The notes beneath the pieces are model-generated. The model was not told the DNA's origin. It worked only from the letters and a program-made list of their open reading frames with translations, and did not search any database. From Rhodococcus koreensis (lineage in GTDB: Bacteria > Actinomycetota > Actinomycetes > Mycobacteriales > Mycobacteriaceae): 64,000 bases of DNA. This document shows, piece by piece, positions 36,904-45,524 of the stretch. The stretch covers positions 4,774,001-4,838,000 of the forward strand of contig NZ_FNSV01000005.1 in assembly GCF_900105905.1 (NCBI RefSeq), in the 5' to 3' direction. Position 1 is the first letter of the stretch; each line of letters begins with the position of its first letter. Position numbers and translations under genes: made by a program.

Positions 36904-37374
36904 TCAGCTGGGGTTCACCGACGAATGATGGTTGGCGATCAGCCACTTTCCGTCTTCGTACCGGTACACCCACGTGACCCTCGCTGCCACGTCCTGGCCG
37001 TTGGCGTTGATCACCCAGCGGCCCACGTTGTAGGCCAGGTCGCAGTCCGAATACTTGTAGCTTTCTTCCATCCGGGCCGTGGGATCGGCCTTGATCAGAT
37101 TGACGAAATACTCCGTTATCTCCTCCGGGGTGTCGGCGATGGGCACCGATAGAGTCGGCAGCAGTATCGCGTCCGGCCGGTACAGCGCGGCCACCCGGCT
37201 CGCGTCGCCGGAGACCAGTGCATCGTTCCAACTCGTGAAAAGCGCATCCAGCTCACTGTCACTCGCGCGGACGCAACTGTCCTCGCTGTCGGAGGAAGTA
37301 TCCGACGAACACGAAACCACCGAAATCGTCAACGCGAGAATCGCAATGCCTGTGCCGAACGGTTTGGCATTCAT
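36904..37374 (-). CDS. SnoaL/NTF2-like lipoprotein
   Basis: A 156-residue exported lipoprotein. The signal segment MNAKPFGTGIAILALTISVVSCSSD ends in a lipobox (VVSC, Cys about residue 22), followed by a Ser/Asp-rich linker. The rest is a cone-fold NTF2-like domain: ELDALFTSWNDALVSGDASRVAALYRPDAILLPTLS and ARVTWVYRYEDGKWLIANHHSSVNP, as in SgcJ/EcaC-type calcium/calmodulin-kinase-association-like proteins. GGAGG lies five bases before ATG 37374. It would be anchored to the outer face of the membrane; its ligand is unknown. Confidence 0.85.
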   Translation of the reverse strand: MNAKPFGTGIAILALTISVVSCSSDTSSDSEDSCVRASDSELDALFTSWNDALVSGDASRVAALYRPDAILLPTLSVPIADTPEEITEYFVNLIKADPTARMEESYKYSDCDLAYNVGRWVINANGQDVAARVTWVYRYEDGKWLIANHHSSVNPS

Positions 37375-37460
37375 ACCAACCTCCGCGGAGAAGGGGCGCG
37401 TACGGGAACGACCCGCCAACCGATCAAGCGTAACCCCGCGACCACACGGCGCGGATCGGA

Positions 37461-38624
37461 TCAGCGCACCCCGACCCACGCACCCGATGCGACCGATGCC
37501 GTGATGGCGTCGAGGGTTTCGGCCGCGGCGACGGCGTCGGCGATCGTTGCGCCCTGGGGCTTTCCGTCGACGATCGACGTGATGAAGTTGTTTCCCTCGA
37601 TGACCTTGAGGTCGTCGTAGCTCATCGAGGACGCGGAACCCGGCTGGAAGCGGGCGTATGCCCCGGCGTCGGGTCCCACCCAGACCGTCGTGACCGGCTG
37701 GTCCTGGTACCTGCTGCCGAGACTCGTGCCGAGTTCGTTCATCCGGCGGAAGTCCCAGTACACCGCACCTTTCGTGCCGTGGATCTCGAACCCGTAGTTG
37801 TTCTGCTCGCCGACGGCCACGCGGCTGGCGTCCAGTGTCACCCGTCCGCCCGATGCCAAACGGACCAGCGCGCTGACGAAGTCGTCGTTCTCCACCGCTC
37901 CCAACTTGCCGCCGGTGGCGCGCGCATGCCCGCTGGTGGCCCCCGTCGGGACGGCGCGCTGCGGGATGAAGACGGCAGTGTCGGCCACCACGGCGTCGAT
38001 GTCCCCGAGCAGGTACCGGATCAGGTCGACGCCGTGCGAGGCGAGATCGCCCAGCACGCCCGACCCACCGCGCGCGTTCTCGTAACGCCAGCTCAGCGCG
38101 CCGTCCGGATGTGCGGCGTAGTCGCTGAGGAAACGGAACCGTGAATGTGTGATGGTGCCCAGTTCGCCCGAGGCGATGAGATCGTGTGCCATCGCGACGG
38201 CAGGTGCGTGCCGGTAGTTGAACCCGACGGTCGACTGGACGCCGGCCTTCTCGACGGCGGCGGCAACAGCCTTCGCGTCCTCCGACGACAGCCCGACCGG
38301 CTTCTCGATCCAGATGTGTTTGCCCGCTTCGGCCATCGCGACGCCGATCTCGCGGTGCAGGAAGTTGGGTGCGGTGATGCTGACCGCGTCGATGTTCTCG
38401 TCGGCGGCGATGTCGCGCCAATCCGTCAACGCTGCGCCGAACCCGAACTGGGCGGCGGCTTCCTCGGCGCGACCGGGTACCTCGTCGGCGACGGCGCCCA
38501 GCCGGATCGTCGGGGCTTCCGGGAAGTGGTGGCGCTGCCGCAGATACGCGTTCGTGTGCACTCGGCCCATCCAGCCGAATCCGGCCACTGCAACTGCGAT
38601 CTCGGTGGGGTGGGCGTTGGTCAA
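37461..38624 (-). CDS. Gfo/Idh/MocA-family oxidoreductase
   Basis: NAD(P)-dependent sugar or cyclitol dehydrogenase of 387 residues. Rossmann motif VAGFGWMGRVHTNAYL, the family Lys-Pro motif HIWIEKPVGLSSEDAKAV (Lys as catalytic base), and the substrate-site residues GDLASHGVDLIRYLLG. The C-terminal domain is the usual beta sheet (GVLGDL..., GTKGAVYWDFRRMNEL). The start GTG/ATG at 38624 begins TNAHPTEIAVAVAG. It stands alone; the likely substrate is an inositol- or hexose-type polyol. Confidence 0.88.
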   Translation of the reverse strand: MTNAHPTEIAVAVAGFGWMGRVHTNAYLRQRHHFPEAPTIRLGAVADEVPGRAEEAAAQFGFGAALTDWRDIAADENIDAVSITAPNFLHREIGVAMAEAGKHIWIEKPVGLSSEDAKAVAAAVEKAGVQSTVGFNYRHAPAVAMAHDLIASGELGTITHSRFRFLSDYAAHPDGALSWRYENARGGSGVLGDLASHGVDLIRYLLGDIDAVVADTAVFIPQRAVPTGATSGHARATGGKLGAVENDDFVSALVRLASGGRVTLDASRVAVGEQNNYGFEIHGTKGAVYWDFRRMNELGTSLGSRYQDQPVTTVWVGPDAGAYARFQPGSASSMSYDDLKVIEGNNFITSIVDGKPQGATIADAVAAAETLDAITASVASGAWVGVR

Positions 38625-38804
38625 GGTCGACTCCGGAACTACTCGGCGCGGCGGGTGTCTCTACGACAGTGCTGTGCGCCGGCAGCGAAGTCAACCGTTT
38701 GTGCGGACAAAGTAGCTCTCGAGGGGAATTTGATGGGTTTCCGCTCGGCGCAGGGCGGGGACCGCCGGCCCCCGGACCAGCGTTCCCCTCGCCTTCCTCG
38801 ACGG

Positions 38805-39086
38805 CTATGCGTCCGCGCGTCGCACCAGCGTCGGGACGCCGGCATCGACCCGAATCACACACTGATCGAGCGACTCGAACATCTCCTCCCCTGACGCTCC
38901 GGAGACGGAGACTTCATGCAACACTTGCCCTTCCGAGGCGAGAAGCGAGACCTGGGGTGCAACGTCCTCACCCGAGTCCGGGATCGAGTCCGCCCCCGCG
39001 GTCCGCATGACGGCGGCCAGAATGCTGCCGCTGTCGTCCGCCAGGACCTGCACGTGGGACACCTTCGGTGATTCCTGTGTCGTCAT
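38805..39086 (-). CDS. Small unknown protein, second of a coupled pair
   Basis: Protein of 93 residues beginning MTTQESPKVSHVQVLADDSG. It shows two beta-hairpin-like stretches (SHVQVLADDSGSILAAVMRT, VSLLASEGQVLHEVSVSG) and ends MFESLDQCVIRVDAGVPTLVRR. It is soluble, acidic, with one cysteine. Its ATG overlaps the stop of the preceding small gene by ATGA, so the two are made together. No family is recognised. Confidence 0.65.
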   Translation of the reverse strand: MTTQESPKVSHVQVLADDSGSILAAVMRTAGADSIPDSGEDVAPQVSLLASEGQVLHEVSVSGASGEEMFESLDQCVIRVDAGVPTLVRRADA

Positions 39087-39364
39087 GCGAGTACGCCTCC
39101 TTCGAGATGGAACCAGATGCCCGAATTCGAGCTGTTATGAATGCCGAGCGCGTACCACTGCCTGCTGGGGCCGCCGAATACCGGTTCGTTGGCGGTGCCC
39201 TGCCACTGCGTCACCAGGACCTTCGTGCCGCCACCACCCTGACTGGCATCGAGTTTCGGCGTCGCCAACTGCGGCCCCTTCCAGATGTCCCCGAACGAGA
39301 AGGAGAATTGATTCGCCTGACCAGCGGCGAGAAAAAGCCCCTGCGGCGTTGTCGACCAAGCCAT
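39083..39364 (-). CDS. Small unknown protein, first of a coupled pair
   Basis: Protein of 93 residues rich in aromatic, Gly, Ser and Gln: AWSTTPQGLFLAAGQANQFSFSFGD, GPQLATPKLDASQGGGGTKVLVTQWQ, GPSRQWYALGIHNSSNSGIWFHLEGG. The pattern suggests a compact beta-sandwich or lectin-like module without a signal peptide. AAAGGA stands seven bases before ATG 39364. It is followed with a 4-nt overlap by another 93-residue protein. No known family is assigned. Confidence 0.68.
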   Translation of the reverse strand: MAWSTTPQGLFLAAGQANQFSFSFGDIWKGPQLATPKLDASQGGGGTKVLVTQWQGTANEPVFGGPSRQWYALGIHNSSNSGIWFHLEGGVLA

Positions 39365-39695
39365 TTCAGTGTCCTTTCGTCGATTCGCGAATGCGATACA
39401 GGACCGACCGTACGGCGACCTGCGCCGGTTGGACCGAGTAGTCGACTACGCGAATCTCGCGCCGGACGCGGCGTTCGGTGCGGACACGATGCCGGCGAGG
39501 CTGAAGGGGGGCCAGGACGGCTCTCACGTCGCCGCAGGAGATCGTGTTCGTGTTCGTACATGGCCCGCGCTCCGGCCGCGAGGTAGTCCTCTGGCCCTCA
39601 CGGCTGGACCAGCGCAGCGATCCGGTCAAACCATGGTGAACGCGGGGTTCGTCGTGCTTGGCTGGATGCACGAGACCCGATGAGGAGCCAAGGTC
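39365..39695. other. Intergenic stretch without a recognised gene
   Basis: About 330 bp between the divergent small-protein pair and the antiporter unit. Several frames are open but show arginine-rich, shadow-like composition and no ribosome site. It presumably holds the promoters of both units. Confidence 0.5.
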
Positions 39696-39791
39696 ATGAA
39701 CGAGCCGTTCACTGGTGATCCCGCGCTCGACGAAGTGGGATCCGCCGCGGTGGCCTCGCCGCCCCGCCCTGCCGGGGTAGGGACGCGATGA
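39696..39791 (+). CDS. Mini-ORF translationally coupled to the antiporter
   Basis: A 31-residue frame, MNEPFTGDPALDEVGSAAVA then a proline/arginine-rich tail. It begins after GAGGAGCCAAGGTC and its TGA overlaps the antiporter start as ATGA at 39788. It may be a leader peptide whose translation opens the antiporter start, or a tiny membrane-independent accessory protein. No homology is claimed. Confidence 0.45.
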   Translation: MNEPFTGDPALDEVGSAAVASPPRPAGVGTR

Positions 39792-41068
39792 CCTGGGCGA
39801 TACCGGCGATCGCCGCGATGCTGCTCGCCTTCGCCGCGATCTCCCGGAAAGTTGCGGGTACCCCGCTCACCGCGCCGATCGCCTTCACGGTGGGTGGACT
39901 CGCGCTGGGTGCGGAAGGGGTGGGCCTGATCGAGGTGGACGTCACGGGCGAGATCATCAAATTGCTCGCCGAGGTGACGCTCGCGCTCGTGCTCTTCACC
40001 GACGCGTCGAACGTCGACCTCACCGCGCTCCGTCCCGAGATCGCGCTCCCGGCACGACTTCTCGGATTCGGACTGCCGCTGACGATCGCCGCGGGCTTCG
40101 GCGCCGCGGTGCTCGTGTTCGACGATTTCGGCTGGCCGGAGGCGTTGCTGCTGGCGGTGATCCTGGCGCCGACCGACGCGGCGCTCGGACAGGCGGTCGT
40201 GACGCTGCCCTCTCTACCGACGCGGGTGCGGCAAGGCCTCAACGTCGAGAGCGGACTCAACGACGGCATCTGCGTGCCACTGTTCCTGATCGTCCTCGCG
40301 ATCGCCCGCGCCGAATCGGGGGCGATCGGCGGTGGCTCGGCCGCGATCCTGGTCGCCGAGCAGATCGGCTACGGCATCCTCGCCGGCTTGGGCGCCGGAG
40401 CGGTCGCGGCAGCAATCGTGGTCGTCGCCGGCCGGCGCGATGCGATCGACCCGCTGTGGATCCAGATCGTCCCGGTCGCCGCCGCCGTGCTCGCGTACAC
40501 GATCGCCGTTCCGCTCGGCGGGTCGGGTTTCATCGCGGCGTTCGTCGGTGGCCTCGCCTTCGGTGCCATTCGGCGGCGGGCGGGGGGCGAGCTCTCGCAC
40601 ATGATCGAGGAGTCCGGCGATCTCTTCAACGCGGTGACCTTCATCGTCTTCGGTGCGGTGCTGCTCGGCCCCGCGCTCGGTCACCTGTCGTGGCAGGTGC
40701 TCGTCTACGCGGCGCTCAGCCTCACCGTCGTGCGGATGGTGCCGGTGGCGCTCTCCCTCGTCGGCCTGCACGCACGGGGGCCGACCATCGCCTTTCTCGG
40801 CTGGTTCGGCCCGCGCGGGCTCGCCACCATCGTCTTCGTGGTCCTGATCGTCGAGGAGTCGGGCGAACTCCCGCACGAAAACCTGCTGCTGACGACCGCG
40901 CTGGTCACCATCGGCGTCTCGGTCCTCGCCCACGGACTCACCGCCGCGCCGCTCGCCGATCGTTACGCGGCCTGGTTCCGGGGGCATCCCCGGCCGGAGA
41001 CCCTCCACATCGAAGCGTCCGGGGAGAGGCCGGGCGATGTCCGTCCTCGCGTGGACGACGGCGGCTAG
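39788..41068 (+). CDS. Cation/proton antiporter (CPA1, NhaP-like)
   Basis: A 426-residue integral membrane protein with about 12 helices exchanging Na+ or K+ for H+. Family residues: VLFTDASNVDLTALRPEIALPARLLG, AVILAPTDAALGQAVV (the ion-binding APTDA motif), VESGLNDGICVPLFLIVLAIA, and GWFGPRGLATIVFVVLIVEE. The short hydrophilic C-terminus lacks a TrkA domain. The ATG at 39788 overlaps the mini-ORF stop. A role in pH or salt homeostasis is likely. Confidence 0.9.
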   Translation: MTWAIPAIAAMLLAFAAISRKVAGTPLTAPIAFTVGGLALGAEGVGLIEVDVTGEIIKLLAEVTLALVLFTDASNVDLTALRPEIALPARLLGFGLPLTIAAGFGAAVLVFDDFGWPEALLLAVILAPTDAALGQAVVTLPSLPTRVRQGLNVESGLNDGICVPLFLIVLAIARAESGAIGGGSAAILVAEQIGYGILAGLGAGAVAAAIVVVAGRRDAIDPLWIQIVPVAAAVLAYTIAVPLGGSGFIAAFVGGLAFGAIRRRAGGELSHMIEESGDLFNAVTFIVFGAVLLGPALGHLSWQVLVYAALSLTVVRMVPVALSLVGLHARGPTIAFLGWFGPRGLATIVFVVLIVEESGELPHENLLLTTALVTIGVSVLAHGLTAAPLADRYAAWFRGHPRPETLHIEASGERPGDVRPRVDDGG

Positions 41069-41100
41069 CAACAGCGGAACCATCCGGTGGGCAAAATGAA

Positions 41101-41139
41101 GAGGGCCGCCGGCACCTTCTCCGGTGTCAGCGGCCCCTC
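41101..41139 (+). terminator. Nested hairpin terminator after the antiporter
   Basis: GAGGGCCGC (41101-41109) pairs with GCGGCCCCTC (41130-41139), with a smaller CACC/GGTG hairpin inside, about 33 bases past the antiporter stop. Confidence 0.6.
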
Positions 41140-41208
41140 ATCCGCTCCGGGAACGCCACGCAATGCAGCTCAGCGACGGGTTGCCCGCCAGCGCGACGAT
41201 CATTACAC

Positions 41209-41223
41209 TGAACGAATAGTTCA
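41209..41223. promoter_or_regulatory. Possible operator of the XRE-cupin regulator
   Basis: TGAAC-GAATA-GTTCA is a perfect dyad about 60 bp before the regulator start, in an AT-richer patch with TTTACCGAAC downstream. It is a candidate autoregulatory site. Confidence 0.4.
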
Positions 41224-41283
41224 CTTTACCGAACGCAATGGTGAGCCGAGTCCAAGTGACGGTTGCCAGATCGAGGTGTGAGT

Positions 41284-41853
41284 ATGCCCGGACCCGAGGG
41301 GCAATCGGTGAACGACAGGTGCGCCGCCATCGGTGAACAGATCGTGATGCGGCGAACCCAACGCGGAATGTCCGCAGCTGAGCTCGCACGCCGCGCAGGG
41401 ATCAGCAAAGCGACCTTGTCGGGACTCGAATCAGGTACGGGGAACCCGACGATCACTACCCTGGATTCGCTTGCGGTGGCACTCAGAATTCCGCTCACGG
41501 ACCTCATTTCCGGCGATCGAGACCCTGGGCCACTCCATCTGCGAGGAACCGGCGTCGAGTCGGGCGAGGTGAAGCGTGAACTTCTCCGCAGGATCAGCGG
41601 CGGGCATTCGGTCGAAATATGGCGGATGCGACTACCCGCGAACCACTCCAGCACAGGCCTCCCTCACGCAGACGGCACAGTCGAGCAGCTCTTTATCTCG
41701 TCTGGGCACCTTCGTGCAGGACCCGTGGACAACCCCACCGCGCTGGGACCGGGCGACTTACTCGCCTTTGCCGGCGACGCGCCGCACGTGTACGTCACGT
41801 CGAACGAGCCAGTTGACTTGACCGTGACATTCATTGTTCCAGTATCGAATTGA
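41284..41853 (+). CDS. XRE-family regulator with C-terminal cupin domain
   Basis: Protein of 189 residues. Helix-turn-helix near residues 15-70 (IGEQIVMRRTQRGMSAAELARRAGISKATLSGLESGTGNPTITTLDSLAVALRIPLTDLI), then a small cupin barrel (EIWRMRLPANHSSTGLPHADGTVEQLFISSGHLRAGPVDNPTALGPGDLLAFAGDAPHVYV). The cupin senses a small molecule. ATG 41284 is used. It ends 10 nt before the threonine aldolase gene and forms a two-gene operon with it; it likely controls that operon in response to an amino acid. Confidence 0.88.
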   Translation: MPGPEGQSVNDRCAAIGEQIVMRRTQRGMSAAELARRAGISKATLSGLESGTGNPTITTLDSLAVALRIPLTDLISGDRDPGPLHLRGTGVESGEVKRELLRRISGGHSVEIWRMRLPANHSSTGLPHADGTVEQLFISSGHLRAGPVDNPTALGPGDLLAFAGDAPHVYVTSNEPVDLTVTFIVPVSN

Positions 41854-41863
41854 AAGGTCATCC

Positions 41864-42934
41864 ATGACCTCGGCCGCCACACCCCTGCAGGGATACCTCA
41901 GTGACAACGCTGCAGGCGCGTCCCCCCAGATCCTCGCCGCGATGACGGCAGCAGCGGAGGGCCTGGCCGCGCCGTACGGCAATGACGAGCTTTCGCAGTC
42001 GGTGCGGACGAAGTTCGCCGACGTCTTCGACCATCACGTCGACGTATTCCCGGTCGGCACCGGTTCGGCGGCGAACGGACTCGCGTTGTCCGCTCTGACG
42101 CCTCCGTGGGGCGCAGTCCTGTCCCACCCGGACGCTCACATCAACAACGACGAGGCAGGCGCACCGGAGTTTTTCACGAATGGTGCGAGATCAATCCTGG
42201 TGGACGGCCCGGATTCCAAGATCGACGCGGACTTGTTCCGCGCAGCAGTGGGCCGGAGGAGAGGAGATGTCCATAGCGTGCAGCCCTCCGTCGTCAGCCT
42301 CACGCAGGCAACCGAGTCCGGCAGCGCATACAGTCTGGACGAACTCGCGGAACTGTCGTCGATCGCGCACGAAGCGGGTCTTCGTGTCCACATGGACGGT
42401 GCCCGTTTCGCCAACGCCTTGATCGCCATCGGGGCGACCCCGGCCGAAATGAGTTGGAAGGCAGGAGTGGACATCCTGTCGTTCGGTGCCACGAAGAACG
42501 GCGCGATGACCGCGGACGCCGTGATCTCGTTCGACGGCCGGCTGGCTACCGAACTGCAATACCGCCACAAGCGTGCAGGTCAACTCACTTCCAAAATGCG
42601 CTTCCAGACAGCGCAACTCGGCGCCTACCTCGACGACGACCTCTGGCTGAACAATGCACGCCACGCGAACGACATGGCGACGAGACTGCGCGACGGCCTC
42701 GCAGGCCTCCCCGGCGTGAAGATCCTGAGCAAGAGCGGCGCCAACATTCTGTTCTGCCACTTCCCCGATCACCTGTCGGCTGATCTCAGGGCTCAGGGGT
42801 ACGCCTTCTACGGCGACCGCTGGGAGCCGGGAGTCGTTCGGTTCGTGACGTCTTTCGCCCATCACTCATCGGACATCGACACGCTTGTGTCTTCGGTCAC
42901 CGAACTTACGCGCGGGTACCGATCTGTGCTGTAG
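41864..42934 (+). CDS. Low-specificity L-threonine aldolase (beta-eliminating lyase family)
   Basis: PLP enzyme of 356 residues of fold type I that splits threonine or similar beta-hydroxy amino acids to glycine and an aldehyde. Visible: LSDNAAGASPQILAAM, PVGTGSAANGLALSALTPPWG, HINNDEAGAPEFF, VHMDGARFANALIAIG (PLP-binding Asp), and VDILSFGATKNGAMTADAVISF with the Schiff-base lysine in GATKNG. AAAGG precedes ATG 41864. It is coupled to the XRE-cupin regulator. Confidence 0.9.
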   Translation: MTSAATPLQGYLSDNAAGASPQILAAMTAAAEGLAAPYGNDELSQSVRTKFADVFDHHVDVFPVGTGSAANGLALSALTPPWGAVLSHPDAHINNDEAGAPEFFTNGARSILVDGPDSKIDADLFRAAVGRRRGDVHSVQPSVVSLTQATESGSAYSLDELAELSSIAHEAGLRVHMDGARFANALIAIGATPAEMSWKAGVDILSFGATKNGAMTADAVISFDGRLATELQYRHKRAGQLTSKMRFQTAQLGAYLDDDLWLNNARHANDMATRLRDGLAGLPGVKILSKSGANILFCHFPDHLSADLRAQGYAFYGDRWEPGVVRFVTSFAHHSSDIDTLVSSVTELTRGYRSVL

Positions 42935-42976
42935 GGCGAGAGCAACGATAGACCGCCTCAGCGCGACAACGCCTTT

Positions 42977-43003
42977 GGTGGCCACGAGACCTCTGTGGCC
43001 GCC
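42977..43003. terminator. Hairpin between convergent genes
   Basis: GGTGGCCAC and GTGGCCGCC pair (9 bp with one wobble, 9-nt loop). It is nested inside a weaker CTCAGCGC/GCGCTGAG pair (about 42958 and 43024) between the convergent aldolase and CoA-transferase genes. Confidence 0.5.
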
Positions 43004-43061
43004 ATCGGATCTGCCTTCGTCGATGCGCTGAGCCATGCGATCTCAGCTGCGGGACGGGAGG

Positions 43062-44273
43062 CTAACCGACGGCGCCTCCGGTGCGAAGTCCAGCGATCGC
43101 GGTGTCGGTGAGGCCGAGTTCGCTGAGCACGGCGTCGGTGTGCTCACCGAGGGCGGGAACAGGTCCCATGGGCAGTTCGACATCGGTGAACGTCATCGGC
43201 GGCAGTACCGCTCGCACTGGCCCGGCGGCGGTGTCGACCTCCCGCCACCGGGCACGCTCGGACAGTTGAGGATGGTCGATGAGGTCTCTCATTCCGTTCA
43301 GGCGGGCGGCGGGCACGCCTGCCGCGGCGAGTCGTTTGTCCAGTTCCTCGGTGTCGAAACGGCGGGTGTGCTCGGCGACGACCTGGTCGGTTTCGGGTCG
43401 GTGCTCCACCCGCAGGATGTTGGTCGCGAACTTCGGATGCTCCGCAAGATCGGATCTGCCGAACACCTCGGTGACCAGCGCCCGCCAGCCGCGGTCGTTC
43501 TGCACCCCGATCAGGATCTGCCCATCAACGGTCGGGTACGCGTCGTACGGTGCGATCGAGGCGTGACTCAGACCCATCCGCTCGACTTGAGTGTCCTGGT
43601 ACATCTGCAGGTACATGGGGTGCCCGAGCCATTCGACGGTCGCGTCGAACATGGACACATCCACCGCGGCCCCCACACCGGTGCGTTCGCGCCGAAACAG
43701 TGCTGCCTGCACCGCAGTCAGCGCATACATGCCGGCGGCGATGTCGGCGGCTGGAATTCCCGTCTTGGTTGCCGTCTCGGGGGTGCCGGTGATCGAGCAC
43801 AAACCGGTCTCTGCCTGCACCAGCATGTCGTACGCCTTACGTGCCTGCAGTGGGCCTGCGGTGCCGTAGCCGGTCATGTTCACCACGATCAGTTCGGGGC
43901 GGTCGCGGCGCAAGGCGTCGGCGCCGAGACCGAGACGTTCCATCGCGCCGGGAGCAAAGTTCTGGACGACGACGTCGGCCCGGTCGAGGAGCCGACGTAT
44001 CACCTCGAGCCCCTCCGCTGACTTCATGTCGACGCAGACCGACTCCTTGCCCCGGTTGAGCCACACGAAATGGGAGGCGAGGCCGTGCACGGCGGTGTCG
44101 TAGTTGCGGGCGAAATCGCCCTCCCCCACACGTTCGATCTTGATCACGCGGGCTCCGAGATCGGCCAGGTGCCGGGTGGCGATCGGGGCGGCCACCGCCT
44201 GCTCGAAGCTGACCACGGTGATCCCGTCGAGAGGAAGGTCCCGGCGCGCCGTCGAAGTCACAATTGAGGTCAC
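43062..44273 (-). CDS. CoA-transferase family III (CaiB/BaiF)
   Basis: Class III CoA-transferase of 403 residues that moves CoA between carboxylic acids. Typical stretches: LPLDGITVVSFEQAVAAPIATRHLADLGARVIKIERVGEGDFARNYD, HFVWLNRGKESVCVDMKSAEGLEVI, ADVVVQNFAPGAMERLGLGADALR, where the Asp in VDMKS region acts as the nucleophile, and LIVVNMTGYGTAGPLQARKAYDMLVQAETGLCSITG. GTG 44273 is preceded by AGGAGAATTTCAC. Monocistronic; the acid substrate is unknown. Confidence 0.9.
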   Translation of the reverse strand: MTSIVTSTARRDLPLDGITVVSFEQAVAAPIATRHLADLGARVIKIERVGEGDFARNYDTAVHGLASHFVWLNRGKESVCVDMKSAEGLEVIRRLLDRADVVVQNFAPGAMERLGLGADALRRDRPELIVVNMTGYGTAGPLQARKAYDMLVQAETGLCSITGTPETATKTGIPAADIAAGMYALTAVQAALFRRERTGVGAAVDVSMFDATVEWLGHPMYLQMYQDTQVERMGLSHASIAPYDAYPTVDGQILIGVQNDRGWRALVTEVFGRSDLAEHPKFATNILRVEHRPETDQVVAEHTRRFDTEELDKRLAAAGVPAARLNGMRDLIDHPQLSERARWREVDTAAGPVRAVLPPMTFTDVELPMGPVPALGEHTDAVLSELGLTDTAIAGLRTGGAVG

Positions 44274-44505
44274 GTGAAATTCTCCTGATGATGGACCGCA
44301 CGCCGCAGACGGAGCGTTCGGTGCCGGCTACCCGGCATGGTGACTCCAGGATCGACCACCGCCCCACGACGCGGGTGTTCCAAAGCGGAACACCACAGAA
44401 TCCGATCCGGGGAGCGCTGTGAGAGTCCGCTGAACGAGATCGCGGATTCACGGCGTTGCCGTGCCCTCTACCGGCGGAGGCGAGGACACCGGACTGACCG
44501 CCCCG

Positions 44506-44994
44506 CTATGCGGTGGTGACGTCGGGAGGGTCGGGAAGGTCGACGTCGAGAACGAAGTCGAGCCAGATCAGGGCATCGGAGAGCGTCTCCGCCCGCATGG
44601 TCACGTCGAATTGCTCGGCAGCGGTCAGCGACCGCTGCGCTTCGGCGAGATCCTCGGCGAGGAACGCCGACACCGTCCGCAGCACCCAACGCTCCGACGC
44701 CGAGAGGGCGTCTACGTCGACGAACCCGCCGTCCGTGAAGCGCAGGTCGAGGATGAACCTCTCCCCCGGTCGCGCGGCGCCCAAACGCGCGGTGACAACG
44801 CCGACGATGGCATCGACGACCCAGGCGAGCACGTCGCCGTACTCCGGTTGCTCTCCGACAGCCGGCGGTTCGGCGCACACCCGGGATATCTCGCCCGAGA
44901 ACCGGACGACGTCGCGGTCACCGACCAGTTGCATCAGCCGGCCGCCGACTGCCGCGGCCGACGAACTGGTGGGGCTGCCCGCGTTCGATCCCAT
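44506..44994 (-). CDS. Hypothetical protein (about 162 residues)
   Basis: No family recognised. The acidic frame contains GRLMQLVGDRDVVRFSGEISRVCAEPP, DVLAWVVDAIVGVVTARLGAARPGERFILDLRFTDGGFVDVDALSASERWVLRTVSAFLAEDLAEAQRSL and ends WLDFVLDVDLPDPPDVTTA, with good coding-like third-position GC. ATG 44994 or ATG 44934 could be the start; neither has a strong ribosome site. It is isolated between the CoA-transferase and the glutamine synthetase gene. Confidence 0.6.
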   Translation of the reverse strand: MGSNAGSPTSSSAAAVGGRLMQLVGDRDVVRFSGEISRVCAEPPAVGEQPEYGDVLAWVVDAIVGVVTARLGAARPGERFILDLRFTDGGFVDVDALSASERWVLRTVSAFLAEDLAEAQRSLTAAEQFDVTMRAETLSDALIWLDFVLDVDLPDPPDVTTA

Positions 44995-45062
44995 ACTTCG
45001 AGAATGCCCGGTGCGGGGCACCGCCACACAGCGCAGTCGATCACGCCCAGTCGCCGGTATGG

Positions 45063-45100
45063 CCCCACCGGTCCCGGCCGCCCAAAGCTGACCGGTGGGG
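45063..45100. other. Perfect 10-bp inverted repeat in a 530-bp gene-free stretch
   Basis: CCCCACCGGT (45063-45072) and ACCGGTGGGG (45091-45100) flank an 18-nt loop. The whole stretch 44995-45524 carries no gene I can support; it should contain promoters for the hypothetical gene and the glutamine synthetase. Confidence 0.5.
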
Positions 45101-45438
45101 TCCACCGCCCGTGTAGCGGCGTCCGACGGAATTCGATTCGACGTCGGCGCGCTGCGTACGGGCACACCGCCCGATCCCTCGATGGGCGGACTCTCACCTA
45201 GGTCTGGAGGTGGCGAATTCGCGATTCGCTTCGCCTGCAACTGATTGGACGCTATCGCGAAATAAGGTAAAGCGCAAGTAAAGCTCGTCGAGGGCTCGAC
45301 GTTCCCGCCGCTGCCGGCCGGCGGCAGCCTCAACCGACGGACCGAATCCGAACGGTGTAGTTTTGCTGTGGGCCTTATCCTCAGGGGACTCCGCGTGAGC
45401 ACCGTCACGGCGGTCTGACACGGCCGAGAAATCTGCAC

Positions 45439-45454
45439 GAAACATTCACGTTAC
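45439..45454 (+). promoter_or_regulatory. GlnR-like site upstream of glutamine synthetase
   Basis: GAAAC-N6-GTTAC about 70 bp before the gene matches the half-site pair (GTnAC / GAAAC, six-base spacing) of the actinobacterial nitrogen regulator GlnR. The adjoining repeats are not conserved, so it would be a minimal site. It would place the gene under nitrogen control. Confidence 0.45.
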
Positions 45455-45524
45455 GTTCCGTTCGTACAGTGTTGCCCCGACGCACCCCCACCTCATCCGC
45501 GGGGTACACGCGAGGGAGAAACAC

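Noticed and set aside
36904..38862. A 652-codon minus-strand frame spanning the lipoprotein and the oxidoreductase
   Set aside because: The true lipoprotein starts at 37374 with its own ribosome site; the upstream part is arginine-rich out-of-frame translation of the Gfo/Idh/MocA gene.
39366..39683. Open frames on both strands before the antiporter
   Set aside because: No ribosome sites, biased composition, and they overlap each other; treated as intergenic.
45063..45100. Inverted repeat as a terminator of a hidden gene
   Set aside because: No supportable gene ends near it and no T-run follows, so only the repeat itself is reported.
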